Below are positions 17,546 through 26,264 of a stretch of 64,000 nucleotides of DNA, in pieces. This DNA is from Nocardiopsis sp. FIRDI 009 (GTDB lineage Bacteria > Actinomycetota > Actinomycetes > Streptosporangiales > Streptosporangiaceae): assembly GCF_003386285.1 (NCBI RefSeq), contig NZ_QPNC01000008.1, forward strand, positions 248,001-312,000. Direction: 5' to 3'. The position numbers and the translations under genes were made by a program. A model generated the notes under the pieces. The model made no database searches, was not told the origin of the DNA, and worked only from the letters and a program-made list of their open reading frames with translations. The number at the start of each line of letters is the position of its first letter. Positions within the stretch are counted from its first letter, which is position 1.

Positions 17546-18034
17546 CTAGCGCGTGCCCCAGGCGTAGGTCTGCTTGCGGAGCTTGAGGTAGAGGAAGGTC
17601 TCCGTGGTGTCCACCGTGTCGATGGCGCGGATGTCGGCCAGGATCTCCAGCAGCCGGGGGTCGTCCTCGGCGACGACCTCCACCAGCAGGTCGAACGAGC
17701 CCGCGGTGATCACCACGTACTCCACGCCCGGGATGTCGGAGATGGCGTCGGCCGCCGTGTTGAGGTCGCCGTTGGTGCGGACGCCGATCATCGCCTGGCG
17801 GCTGAAGCCCAGCATCATCGGGTCGGTCACGCCCACCACCTGGACGACCCCGGCCTCCAGGAGGCGCTGGACGCGCTGGCGCACCGCCGCCTCGGACAGG
17901 CCCACGAGTTTGCCGATGGAGGCGTAGGACCGGCGCCCGTCCTCCTGGAGGAGCTCGATGATGCGCTTGGCCGTGTCGTCGAGGACGACGCCGTTGTTCC
18001 TGCGTGCGGGACCGGAGTCCGCCTGGTGGGTCAC
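17546..18034 (-). CDS. Lrp/AsnC-family transcriptional regulator
   Basis: 162-residue regulator: helix-turn-helix (YASIGKLVGLSEAAVRQRVQRLLEAGVV) followed by the RAM/ligand domain (YVVITAGSFDLLVEVVAEDD). The GTG at 18034 has GGAGG five bases upstream, which makes it preferable to a TTG eight codons earlier that has no such site. It stands between two aminotransferase modules and may sense an amino acid and tune their use; no operator could be assigned. Confidence 0.85.
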   Translation of the reverse strand: MTHQADSGPARRNNGVVLDDTAKRIIELLQEDGRRSYASIGKLVGLSEAAVRQRVQRLLEAGVVQVVGVTDPMMLGFSRQAMIGVRTNGDLNTAADAISDIPGVEYVVITAGSFDLLVEVVAEDDPRLLEILADIRAIDTVDTTETFLYLKLRKQTYAWGTR

Positions 18035-18189
18035 ATGATCCTCCGCTTGCGTCCGCAAGAATCCGATGAATTCTGGCCTGGGGACTTGTGGAATTCGCCG
18101 ATGCGTCAGCCGCCAACGACGGATTCCACGTTACTGCACGGGTGTTTCCCGGGTGGGGACCGAACCGGGAAACCCGGCGTCTCCCCAGG

Positions 18190-19794
18190 TCAGCGGTCGT
18201 CTCGCACCGAGTCCAGGGACAACAGGGCCACGTGCAGCGACAGGCAGGTCTCCACGGATTCCAGGTCGGCGTCGAGGATGTTGGAGATACGCCGCAGCCG
18301 TTCGTAGAAGGCGGGTCTGGACAGGTGGGCCCGGCTGGCGGCGAGCGCCTTGTTGCGTCCCGCGCCCAGGTAGCGGCGGAGCATGTCGGTGAGGTCGTCA
18401 CCGTGCCGGGCGTCGTGGTCGAGCAGCGGACCGAGTTCGCGCTCGACGTAGGTCTGGAGGCGCTCGTCGTCGCGGAACAGGTGCAGCAGCCCGCGCAGGT
18501 GCAGGTCGGGGAGCCGGTAGAAGGGGCGCTGGTCGTTCTGGCGGACGGCCACGTCGCCGACCTGCCGCGCCTCCAGGAAGGACCGGCGCACCTCGCGGAT
18601 GCCGTCCGCCGACGAACCCACGGCCAGCACGGCGGCGTCCCCGATCGCGTTGCGCACCCGGTCGGCGAGCATGTGCAGGGTCGGCTCCAGCCGCTGCTTG
18701 CCGGACAGCGGCAGCAGGATGCCCACGCGCAGGTCGTCGAGCGAACCCACCAGCGCGGGCAGGCGCAGCTCGCGGCAGGCGCGCGCGGCGCCCTCGGCGG
18801 TGTCGGACAGCCGGGCCTGCCCCGCCAGCCCGGTCCCGCTCTCGCGCAGTCGCAGGACCAGCCCGACCAGTTCGCGCCCCTTGAGCGGCACACCGACCGC
18901 GCGCGCCCTGACCAGCGCCTCCTCCGGATCGGAGTAGGCGCGGTCGATGATGCCGGAGATGATCGTGCGGTGCGTCTGGCGCTCCAGGCTCTCCTGGTGG
19001 CGCTCCAGCAGCCGACCGAGCGCCAGCGTGGTGGCGGCGCGTTCGATGAGCATGCTCTGGCGCCGGGTGGGGCTCGCGCCGACGATGAGGATCAGGCGCC
19101 CCCAGTCCTGGCCGCGCGCGCCGACGGTGGTGACCAGCCAGCCGGTGCTGGGCGCGTGGACGGTGTGGCTGCCCGAGCGGATCGCGCGTGAGCGGCTCTC
19201 CCACGAGGTGAGCAGCGTGCCGGGGTCCTCTCCGTTGAGGTCGCAGGCCAGGACCTGGTGGGTGAGGTTCTCCAGCACCACGGGGCAGCCGGACAGCTGG
19301 GCGACCTCGTGCAGGATCTGGGCGCTGTCGGCGCCCTCCACCGACAGCTGGGTGAAGACCGAGTGCAGTTTCTCCGACTCGCGCAACTCCTCCAGCTGCT
19401 CGTTGACGACGCGGATGTGCACGGCCTCGGTGATCTCGACGAACCGCGCCTCGCGGTCGAGCAGGACGACGGGCACCCCGGCGTCGCGCGCGGCGTCCAG
19501 GAAGGCGGGCGGGAGTTCGGCGTGGTACTTGCGGCCGAGCTCGACCGCGATACCGCTGACCCCCGCGTTGGCGAGGTCGTCGATGTAGCGGCGCAGGGCG
19601 TCGGGGTCGTCGGGCATGGCGATGCCCGTGCTGAGCACCAGCTCGCCGCCGCGCAGCAGGTGGGCCAGGTCGGTGACCTCGGCGATGTGGACCCAGCGCA
19701 CGGGGACGTCCAGCCGGTCGGAGCCGACCACGACGCGCGGGCGGGCGCGTTGGAGGGCGGGCAGCTGGAGGACCTCGGCGAGAGTGGGAAGCAC
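18190..19794 (-). CDS. PucR-family transcriptional regulator of the aminotransferase-mmsA unit
   Basis: 534-residue PucR-family protein: PUR_N-type sensing region at the N-terminus (VVVGSDRLDVPVRWVHIAEVTDLAHLLRGGE), a GGDEF-like middle region of the CdaR type, and a C-terminal helix-turn-helix (NKALAASRAHLSRPAFYERLRRI). It is divergent from the aminotransferase at 19978. GTG start; a TAGTAT hexamer lies six bases upstream, which could be a -10 for a leaderless transcript, while a second candidate promoter with TTGACA lies at 19925-19930. The latter overlaps a near-perfect dyad. Confidence 0.85.
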   Translation of the reverse strand: MLPTLAEVLQLPALQRARPRVVVGSDRLDVPVRWVHIAEVTDLAHLLRGGELVLSTGIAMPDDPDALRRYIDDLANAGVSGIAVELGRKYHAELPPAFLDAARDAGVPVVLLDREARFVEITEAVHIRVVNEQLEELRESEKLHSVFTQLSVEGADSAQILHEVAQLSGCPVVLENLTHQVLACDLNGEDPGTLLTSWESRSRAIRSGSHTVHAPSTGWLVTTVGARGQDWGRLILIVGASPTRRQSMLIERAATTLALGRLLERHQESLERQTHRTIISGIIDRAYSDPEEALVRARAVGVPLKGRELVGLVLRLRESGTGLAGQARLSDTAEGAARACRELRLPALVGSLDDLRVGILLPLSGKQRLEPTLHMLADRVRNAIGDAAVLAVGSSADGIREVRRSFLEARQVGDVAVRQNDQRPFYRLPDLHLRGLLHLFRDDERLQTYVERELGPLLDHDARHGDDLTDMLRRYLGAGRNKALAASRAHLSRPAFYERLRRISNILDADLESVETCLSLHVALLSLDSVRDDR

Positions 19795-19917
19795 CCTCCC
19801 ATACTAGGACGCACTGTCAGGTTCCGAACCCTGGATCCTTACATCCTGCACCGGCGGCCGACCATCTGACCACGGCAACTGCGTCTTCCGTCGCGGCTTA
19901 CACACCGTAAAACCAGC

Positions 19918-19938
19918 CACCATGTTGTCAACATGGTG
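19918..19938. promoter_or_regulatory. 21-bp perfect dyad in the pucR-aminotransferase promoter region
   Basis: Arms CACCATGTTG and CAACATGGTG flank a single T. The minus strand of the dyad contains TTGACA, with TACGGT 16 bp further on, a plausible pucR promoter. Its centre TTGTCAACA recurs at 21308-21316 upstream of the mmsA-like gene. Likely operator of the adjacent PucR protein. Confidence 0.6.
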
Positions 19939-19977
19939 ATCCTGGTCATCCGGTGGGGGCGCGGCGAGACTGGGGTC

Positions 19978-21264
19978 ATGTCGGAACTTCTCTCGCGCCA
20001 CCGCGCGGTCATGCCCTCCTGGCTGCCCCTGTACTACGAGACCCCGCTGGAGATCGTCAGCGGCAAGGGGTCACGCGTCACGGACGCCGAGGGCCGCACC
20101 TACCTCGACTTCTTCACGGGCATCGTGACCAACATGATCGGCTACGACGTGGCCGAGGTCCGCGAGGCCGTGGAGCGTCAGATCGCCAAGGGTGTCGTGC
20201 ACACCTCCACCCTCTACCTCATCCGCGGCCAGGTCGAGCTGGCCGAGAAGATCGCCCGGCTGTCCGGGATCCCCGACGCCAAGGTCTTCTTCACCAACTC
20301 CGGCACCGAGGCCAACGAGACCGCCCTGCTCCTGGCGACCTACGCGCGCGGCAGCGACGAGGTGCTGGCCATGCGCGGCAGCTACCACGGCCGCTCGTTC
20401 GGCACCGTGGCCGTGACCGGCAACCGGGGCTGGAAGAACTCCTCCCTGTCGCCGCTCAACGTCCACTACCTGCACGGCACCGACCGCGGCGCCCCGGCCT
20501 TCCGGGGCATGTCGGAGCAGGAGTACATCACCGCCTGCGTCGCCGACCTGCGCGACGTCCTGGACACCACCGCGCCCAACGTCGCGTGTCTGATCGCCGA
20601 GCCGATCCAGGGCGTGGGCGGCTTCGCGATGCCGCCGGACGGCCTGTACGCCGCCTACAAGGAGGTCCTCGACGAGCACGGCATCCTGTTCGTCGCCGAC
20701 GAGGTCCAGACCGGGTGGGGCCGCACCGGGACGAGCTTCTTCGGGATCGGCAACCACGGTGTCACCCCGGACGCGATGACCTTCGCCAAGGGCCTGGGCA
20801 ACGGTTTCGCGGTCGGCGGCGTCGTGGCGCGCGGGGACCTGATGGACCGCCTGCACGCGCTGGGTGTGGCCACGTTCGGCGGCAACCCGGTGTCGATGGC
20901 GGCGGCCGGGGCGACCCTCGACTACGTGCTGGAGCACGACCTGCAGGGCAACGCGCTGCGCCAGGGCGGGCTGATCATCGACGGTCTGCGCCCGCTGACC
21001 GACCTGCCCAGCGTCAGCGACGTGCGCGGCAAGGGTCTGATGTTCGCGGTGGAGATGGTCGACCCGGACACCGGCGCCCCGTCCTCGGAGCTGGCCGGCC
21101 GGGTCCTGGAGGCCACGCGTGAGCGCGGGCTGCTGGTCGGCAAGGGCGGCGTGCACGGCAACGTGCTGCGGATGGCCCCGCCGCTGACCCTGTCCGCCGA
21201 GGAGGCGGCCGAGGGCCGCGACCTGCTCCTGGACGCGGTGCGCGCGGTCGACGCCGAGGCCTGA
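19978..21264 (+). CDS. class III omega-amino acid aminotransferase
   Basis: 428-residue PLP-dependent aminotransferase. Visible family features are [51 protein letters not shown] and Lys271 in TFAKGLGNG as the cofactor lysine. The exact substrate cannot be read from motifs. Pairing with an MmsA-like dehydrogenase fits beta-alanine or 3-aminoisobutyrate, giving malonate or methylmalonate semialdehyde. The ATG at 19978 begins MSELLSRHRAVMPSW; the ribosome binding site is weak. A dyad lies 40 bp upstream. The next gene starts 132 bp later with a related element between, so the pair may be co-regulated but not one transcript. Confidence 0.85.
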   Translation: MSELLSRHRAVMPSWLPLYYETPLEIVSGKGSRVTDAEGRTYLDFFTGIVTNMIGYDVAEVREAVERQIAKGVVHTSTLYLIRGQVELAEKIARLSGIPDAKVFFTNSGTEANETALLLATYARGSDEVLAMRGSYHGRSFGTVAVTGNRGWKNSSLSPLNVHYLHGTDRGAPAFRGMSEQEYITACVADLRDVLDTTAPNVACLIAEPIQGVGGFAMPPDGLYAAYKEVLDEHGILFVADEVQTGWGRTGTSFFGIGNHGVTPDAMTFAKGLGNGFAVGGVVARGDLMDRLHALGVATFGGNPVSMAAAGATLDYVLEHDLQGNALRQGGLIIDGLRPLTDLPSVSDVRGKGLMFAVEMVDPDTGAPSSELAGRVLEATRERGLLVGKGGVHGNVLRMAPPLTLSAEEAAEGRDLLLDAVRAVDAEA

Positions 21265-21307
21265 GGGTTCTGAGGGGCGGCACGGGGTCGGCGGCCGCTG
21301 TGCCCCC

Positions 21308-21316
21308 TTGTCAACA
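21308..21316. promoter_or_regulatory. TTGTCAACA element before the mmsA-like gene
   Basis: Nine bases identical to the centre of the 19918-19938 dyad, flanked here by CC and AGC, so CTTGTCAACAAG forms an imperfect dyad. Candidate second site for the same regulator. Confidence 0.35.
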
Positions 21317-21396
21317 AGCAAACACGGTGCGCCGCGGGCGCGCCAGTCCCGGGCTGGCCGCCTGTGGACGACCGGTACTCGATGGAGAAGGAACGC

Positions 21397-22905
21397 ATGA
21401 GCGAGAACGTCACCCACTGGATCGGCGGAGCCCGCCACCAGGGTCCCGCGGAGCGCCGCGCGGACGTGTACAACCCGGCGACCGGCAAGGTGTCCGGCAC
21501 GGTCGACCTGGCCGGACCGGCCGAGATCGACGCCGCCGTGCGCTCGGCGAGGGAGGCCTTCCCCGGCTGGCGCGACACGTCGCTGTCCAAGCGGGTCCAG
21601 GTCCTGTTCCGCTTCCGTGAGCTGGTGCGCGCCAACAGCGACCGCCTCGCCGAGGCGATCAGCGCCGAGCACGGCAAGGTCGTCTCCGACGCCGCGGGCG
21701 AGGTGGCGCGCGGCCTGGAGGTCGTCGACTTCGCCTGCGGCATCCCGCACCTGCTCAAGGGCGGCTACTCCGAGAACGTGTCCACGGGCGTGGACTCCTA
21801 CTCCATCCTCCAGCCGCTGGGCGTGGTCGCCGGGATCACCCCGTTCAACTTCCCGGCGATGGTCCCGATGTGGATGTTCCCGGTCGCGATCGCCTGCGGC
21901 AACACCTTCGTGCTCAAGCCCAGTGAGAAGGACCCGTCGGCGTCCCTGCTGCTCGCCGAGCTGTGGGCCGAGGCCGGGCTGCCCGACGGGGTGTTCAACG
22001 TGCTCCAGGGCGACAAGGTCGCGGTGGACGGCCTGCTGGAGCACCCGGACGTGGCGGCGGTCAGCTTCGTGGGTTCGACCCCGATCGCCCAGTACATCTA
22101 CTCCCGCGCCGCCGCGAACGGCAAGCGCGTGCAGGCGCTGGGCGGCGCGAAGAACCACATGGTCGTGCTGCCCGACGCCGACCTGGACCTGGCCGCCGAC
22201 TCGGCGGTCTCGGCCGGGTTCGGCTCGGCCGGTGAGCGCTGCATGGCCATCTCCGCGATCGCGGTCGTGGACTCGGTAGCCGACGAGCTGATCGCGCGGA
22301 TCCGCGAGCGGGTCGAGCGGCTGCGCGTGGGTCCGGGCGACGACGACCGCAGCGAGATGGGGCCGCTGGTCACCCGGGAGCACCGGGACAAGGTGGCCTC
22401 CTACCTGGAGTCGGGCGTCGAGCAGGGCGCGACGCTGGCCATCGACGGCCGCGTGCACCCGGTTCTGGGCGGGGAGTCCGACGGGTTCTGGCTCGGCCCG
22501 TCGCTGCTGGACCACGTCACCCCGGAGATGGACTGCTACCGCGACGAGATCTTCGGTCCGGTGCTGAGCGTGGTGCGGGTGTCGGACTACGACGAGGCCG
22601 TCCGGCTGATCAACGACAACCGGTACGGCAACGGCACCGCGATCTTCACCAACGACGGCGGCGCGGCACGGAGGTTCCAGAACGAGATCCAGGTCGGCAT
22701 GGTCGGCATCAACGTGCCGATCCCGGTGCCGATGGCCTACTACTCGTTCGGCGGGTGGAAGCAGTCGCTGTTCGGCGACTCGCACGCGCACGGCACCGAG
22801 GGTGTGCACTTCTACACCCGGACCAAGGCGGTCACCGCCCGCTGGACGGACCCGGGCAAGCGTCCGGAGGGCGGCGTCAACCTGGGCTTCCCCACGAACG
22901 GTTAG
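21397..22905 (+). CDS. mmsA: methylmalonate-semialdehyde/malonate-semialdehyde dehydrogenase (CoA-acylating)
   Basis: 502 residues, the usual MmsA/IolA length. This aldehyde dehydrogenase family converts (methyl)malonate semialdehyde, CoA and NAD+ to propionyl- or acetyl-CoA with loss of CO2. Features: ITPFNFPAMVPMWMFPVAIACGNTF, FVGSTPIAQYIY, a catalytic Cys near residue 282 in SAGERCMAISA, and the MmsA-type ending (GVHFYTRTKAVTARW). The ATG at 21397 has GAAGGA upstream; an in-frame ATG five codons earlier is less well placed. With the preceding aminotransferase it completes the breakdown of beta-alanine type compounds. Confidence 0.9.
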   Translation: MSENVTHWIGGARHQGPAERRADVYNPATGKVSGTVDLAGPAEIDAAVRSAREAFPGWRDTSLSKRVQVLFRFRELVRANSDRLAEAISAEHGKVVSDAAGEVARGLEVVDFACGIPHLLKGGYSENVSTGVDSYSILQPLGVVAGITPFNFPAMVPMWMFPVAIACGNTFVLKPSEKDPSASLLLAELWAEAGLPDGVFNVLQGDKVAVDGLLEHPDVAAVSFVGSTPIAQYIYSRAAANGKRVQALGGAKNHMVVLPDADLDLAADSAVSAGFGSAGERCMAISAIAVVDSVADELIARIRERVERLRVGPGDDDRSEMGPLVTREHRDKVASYLESGVEQGATLAIDGRVHPVLGGESDGFWLGPSLLDHVTPEMDCYRDEIFGPVLSVVRVSDYDEAVRLINDNRYGNGTAIFTNDGGAARRFQNEIQVGMVGINVPIPVPMAYYSFGGWKQSLFGDSHAHGTEGVHFYTRTKAVTARWTDPGKRPEGGVNLGFPTNG

Positions 22906-22980
22906 GGCCGCCTAACAGGAAATCGGGACGGATCTCTCTTACTGACGGTCGATCGCGGACAACACGGAGTATCGTTGGTG

Positions 22981-23008
22981 GCGACCGCTCCTCACCGGGA
23001 GTGGTCGC
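22981..23008. terminator. hairpin downstream of mmsA
   Basis: Eleven-bp stem (GCGACCGCTCC with one G-T pair) and 6-base loop, 75 bases beyond the mmsA stop codon. No U-tract. Confidence 0.4.
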
Positions 23009-23085
23009 GGAGGAGGACGCGGAGACCATCCTGGAAGGACGCGCTCAATTCCCCTCCTCCCCATGGAAGCGGGCGCGTCGGCGGA

Positions 23086-23123
23086 AGCGCTCCGGGTCCG
23101 ACTCTCCCCCTGGACCCGGAGCG
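23086..23123. terminator. strong bidirectional hairpin between convergent genes
   Basis: Thirteen-bp perfect stem (GCGCTCCGGGTCC and its complement) with a 12-base loop, placed between the 3' ends of mmsA and the small Cys-rich gene, 13 bases from the latter's stop. Confidence 0.6.
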
Positions 23124-23135
23124 CGACCGCGTCGG

Positions 23136-23399
23136 CTAACGGGCGGCGTACACCGGCCGGTCGGGGGCCGCTCCGGGCCCCGCGCCGACGAGGTCCGCGC
23201 ACTCCTGGCATCCGAACACGTGGCATCCGTCCGGCGTCCGCCCCAGGAACCGGCGGGGCCGGGGCCACTGGGTGTGGCAGACGGCGCAGGCGTCCCCCAT
23301 GCGCTGGGCCCCCGTCAGCGCCTCCGGGTCGTAGACGTAGGTTTCCGACGTGTCGTCAGGCCGTGCACTCGTCGCACACACCGTGCTCGTTCCGCGCAA
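23136..23399 (-). CDS. small Cys-rich (zinc-ribbon-like) conserved actinobacterial protein
   Basis: About 87 residues. The conserved part is CAVCHTQWPRPRRFLGR followed by DGCHVFGCQECAD, that is two CxxC pairs that could hold a zinc ion. Similar short proteins occur widely in Streptomyces and relatives without an assigned function. The start is uncertain: a TTG at 23399 has GGAG eight bases upstream, and a GTG seven codons inside is an alternative. It is convergent with mmsA and ends at a strong hairpin. Confidence 0.6.
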   Translation of the reverse strand: MRGTSTVCATSARPDDTSETYVYDPEALTGAQRMGDACAVCHTQWPRPRRFLGRTPDGCHVFGCQECADLVGAGPGAAPDRPVYAAR

Positions 23400-23622
23400 T
23401 GTCCTTGCTCCCCCCGTGGTTTAGGACAGTCTGGCGGGCCGATAGTTACCGGCTCTTTAGCGAATCAGAGGCTCCCGGCACTGGGAAGTGTCCGGACCGA
23501 TCCAAATCACTCCGTGCACGTAAATCATAACCCTAAGTAACGAACCCTGGGAAGACCCCCGTTGAGAGATGTGGATTCATCTGGTTTGCCCGATGCCTAC
23601 TGAGTAGTAGGGGTACGGGACC

Positions 23623-24450
23623 TCAGCTCAGCTCGCGCGGCGTAACCGCGAACCGGCGCAGCGACAGGGCCGGATTGACGGTCCGAACCTCCTCAACCCG
23701 GGCGGCCGAAACCTCCGCGGAGGCGACCGCGAAGCGCTGCTCCCCCAGCGCGGCGACCGGCGTGCCCATCGGGTCGACCACCATGCTCCCGCCCGACCCC
23801 GACGGCGCCGCCTGCCCCGCCGCCGCGACGTAGACGGTGTTCTCGATCGCCCGCGCCCGCGCCAGCGTGCGCCAGTGGTCCTCCTTCAACGGACCCGGAA
23901 CCCACTGGGCGGCCAGCAGCACCACGTGCGCCCCCGCGTCGGCGATGCGCCGCGTCACCTCCGGGAACCGCAGGTCGTAGCAGGTCTGGAGACCGAGGAC
24001 GACGCCGTCGACGGTGAAGGTCTCCGGCTCCTCGATCGGCCCGGGGCGGACCACGTCCGACTCGCGGACGCCGAACGCGTCGTAGAGGTGGATCTTGCGG
24101 TAGAGCGCGCGTCGCCCCCCGTCCGGGCCGAGGGCGACGAGCGTGTTGACGAAGTGGGTGGCCTCGCCCGCCTCGTCCTCGGCGACGGTCTCCTCGTTGA
24201 CCCCCAGCACCAGGTGCACGCCCTCCGCGCGGGCCGTGTCCGCGGCGGCGGAGAGGAAGGGACCGTCCAGGGGCTCGGCGGACTTCACGTACCGGTGGTC
24301 GGTCCGCGGCGCGGTGAACATCGTGTACTCGGGCAGCAGCACGACGTCGGCGCCCTCGGCCGCGCCCCGCGCCGCCAGTTCGGCGACCGAGCGCGCGTTC
24401 TCCGCCTTGTCCTGGCCCGGCGCGAACTGGGCGACCGCGATCCGCACCAT
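23623..24450 (-). CDS. carbon-nitrogen hydrolase (nitrilase superfamily amidohydrolase)
   Basis: 275 residues. The nitrilase-superfamily triad is complete: Glu41 (LLPEYTMF), Lys119 (LYRKIHLYD) and Cys157 (LQTCYDLRFPE). KIHLYDAFG and CYDLRFPE are typical of the omega-amidase/NIT and deaminated-glutathione amidase group rather than true nitrilases, so the substrate is probably a short omega-amide. The ATG has GGAGG upstream. Nearby omega-amino acid catabolic genes are suggestive but the genes are not in one operon. Confidence 0.88.
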   Translation of the reverse strand: MVRIAVAQFAPGQDKAENARSVAELAARGAAEGADVVLLPEYTMFTAPRTDHRYVKSAEPLDGPFLSAAADTARAEGVHLVLGVNEETVAEDEAGEATHFVNTLVALGPDGGRRALYRKIHLYDAFGVRESDVVRPGPIEEPETFTVDGVVLGLQTCYDLRFPEVTRRIADAGAHVVLLAAQWVPGPLKEDHWRTLARARAIENTVYVAAAGQAAPSGSGGSMVVDPMGTPVAALGEQRFAVASAEVSAARVEEVRTVNPALSLRRFAVTPRELS

Positions 24451-24559
24451 GGGTGCCTCCCTCCTCGACGCCGGAGCGTCTGGGGCGCCCCGGACCGTGC
24501 CCCGCAGTCTACGGGGACCGGGGCGGGACGGTTCCCCCACTTCGGCGAACCCGGACGGC

Positions 24560-24615
24560 TGAACGCATTGCCAGCATACTGAACATGCGTTTAGTCTGGT
24601 GAACATGGATTCACC
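24560..24615. promoter_or_regulatory. TetR operator/promoter region with three TGAAC repeats 20 bp apart
   Basis: TGAAC occurs at 24560, 24580 and 24600 in exact 20-bp register. Two of the copies belong to dyads: CTGAACATGCGTTTAG (24579-24594) and GGTGAACATGGATTCACC (24598-24615). A -10-like CATACT lies at 24575-24580. The second dyad covers the start codon of the TetR gene, which fits autorepression. Confidence 0.55.
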
Positions 24616-25282
24616 TTCCCGGAGGCCGCCGGACCGCGCGGAGGACCTCACCGCACGCGCGCGCATCCGCGACGCCGCCATCGACTGCTTCGGACAGCGG
24701 GGGTTCGACGTCCCGGTCCGCGAGATCGCCGAACGCGCCGGGGTCTCCCCCGCGCTCGTCATGCACCACTTCGGCAGCAAAGCCAAACTGCGCGCCGCCT
24801 GCGAGGAGCACGTCACGCGCGTCGTCCGCGAGGTCAAGACCGCCTCCGTCACCGACACCGACGCCGACCACAGAACCGTCCTGAACCACCTCGCCGAGGC
24901 CGAGGAGTTCGCCCCGTACCTGGGCTTCCTCTTCCGGTGCCTGCAGACCGGAGGGGACCTGGCCCGCACCCTGTACGAGCACATGGCCGCCGACGTCCAG
25001 ACCTACCTCGACGCCGGGGTGAGGGCGGGCACCGTCCGTCCGAGCCGGGACCCCGAGGCCAGGGCCCGGTGGCTCGCCGCGACCGGCGGCGGGTCGCTGC
25101 TGTTGCTCATCACCCTGCGCCACCCCGGCCCCGACGTCGACTTCCGCAGGGTCATCCGCGAATGGTCGGAGGAGTTCACCCTCCCGGCCCTGGAGCTGTA
25201 CACCGAGGGCCTGTTCACCGACCGTTCGATGCTCGACGCCTACCTCCTGTACGTGAGCGACCCGCCGGAGGAACCGTCCTGA
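24605..25282 (+). CDS. TetR-family repressor of the adjacent ABC exporter
   Basis: About 225 residues. N-terminal TetR helix-turn-helix ([43 protein letters not shown], residues about 20-62; the second half is the recognition part), then an all-helical ligand domain. Start is either the ATG at 24605 or an in-frame GTG at 24599; there is no clear ribosome binding site and the promoter is very close, so the mRNA may have almost no leader. It lies 58 bp upstream of an ABC-2 ATPase/permease pair on the same strand, the usual layout for a drug-responsive exporter. Confidence 0.85.
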   Translation: MDSPSRRPPDRAEDLTARARIRDAAIDCFGQRGFDVPVREIAERAGVSPALVMHHFGSKAKLRAACEEHVTRVVREVKTASVTDTDADHRTVLNHLAEAEEFAPYLGFLFRCLQTGGDLARTLYEHMAADVQTYLDAGVRAGTVRPSRDPEARARWLAATGGGSLLLLITLRHPGPDVDFRRVIREWSEEFTLPALELYTEGLFTDRSMLDAYLLYVSDPPEEPS

Positions 25283-25340
25283 ACCGGCCACGCCCACGAC
25301 CACGTCCACCGCCCACGCGTCATCCCCCCAGGAGACACCC

Positions 25341-26264
25341 ATGCCCTCACCCGCGATCGACGTGCGCGGACTGCAGAAGTCCTTCGGAAGCGTCAGGGCC
25401 CTCGACGGCCTCGACCTCACCGTCCAGCCCGGCCAGGTGGCCGGGTTCCTCGGCCCCAACGGCGCCGGGAAGTCCACCACCATCCGCGTCCTGCTCGGCC
25501 TGCTCCGGGCCGACGGCGGCACCGCCCGACTGCTCGGCGGCGACCCCTGGCGGGACGCCGTCGACCTGCACCGCCGCCTGGCCTACGTGCCCGGCGACGT
25601 GGCGCTGTGGCCGAACCTCACCGGCGGCCAGGCCATCGACCTGCTCGGGCGGCTGCGCGGATCGGTCGACCCGGTCCGCAGACGGGACCTGCTCGACCGG
25701 TTCGAGCTCGACCCCACCAAGAAGGCGCGCACCTACTCCAAGGGCAACCGGCAGAAGGTCGCCCTCGTCGCCGCCCTGGCCTCCGACGCCGAACTGCTCA
25801 TCCTCGACGAGCCCACCTCCGGGCTCGACCCGCTCATGGAGTCGGTCTTCACCGACTGCGTCCGCGAGGCCAGCGCCCAGGGCCGGTCGGTCCTGCTGTC
25901 CAGCCACATCCTGGCCGAGGTCGAGAAGCTCTGCGACACCGTGACCATCATCCGCAGGGGGCGGACTGTCGAGTCCGGCACCCTCGACGAGATGCGCCAC
26001 CTGACCCGCTGCACGGTCCGCGCCACCACCGACCGCGACGCCGGCGTGCTCGCCGGACTGCCCGGCGTGCACGACCTGTCCGTGGACGGCGGCAGCGTCA
26101 CCTTCGACGTCGACAACGACCGGATGGATCAGGCCCTGCGCGCCCTGACCGAACTCGGCGTCCGCTCGCTGGTCAGCAACCCGCCCTCCCTGGAGGAGCT
26201 GTTCCTGCGCCACTACGGCGACGAGCTGGCCGCCCGGAACGGTGCGGGGAGGGGCGCGGCGTGA
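25341..26264 (+). CDS. ABC-2 type exporter ATPase
   Basis: 307 residues. Walker A is GPNGAGKST, Walker [13 protein letters not shown], and the switch His is in LSSHI. The signature region reads YSKGNRQKV in place of LSGGQ, as in a subset of drug-export ATPases where the motif is xSKGxxQK. A C-terminal regulatory domain of about 90 residues follows. The ATG has GGAG upstream. Its stop overlaps the permease start by four bases. Confidence 0.9.
   Translation: MPSPAIDVRGLQKSFGSVRALDGLDLTVQPGQVAGFLGPNGAGKSTTIRVLLGLLRADGGTARLLGGDPWRDAVDLHRRLAYVPGDVALWPNLTGGQAIDLLGRLRGSVDPVRRRDLLDRFELDPTKKARTYSKGNRQKVALVAALASDAELLILDEPTSGLDPLMESVFTDCVREASAQGRSVLLSSHILAEVEKLCDTVTIIRRGRTVESGTLDEMRHLTRCTVRATTDRDAGVLAGLPGVHDLSVDGGSVTFDVDNDRMDQALRALTELGVRSLVSNPPSLEELFLRHYGDELAARNGAGRGAA

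Noticed and set aside
20071..22809. Very long open frame (over 900 codons) antisense to the aminotransferase and mmsA genes
   Set aside because: Low-complexity His/Val/Arg/Asp-rich product, no family motifs; it is the usual antisense shadow of GC-rich codons and crosses well-supported genes.
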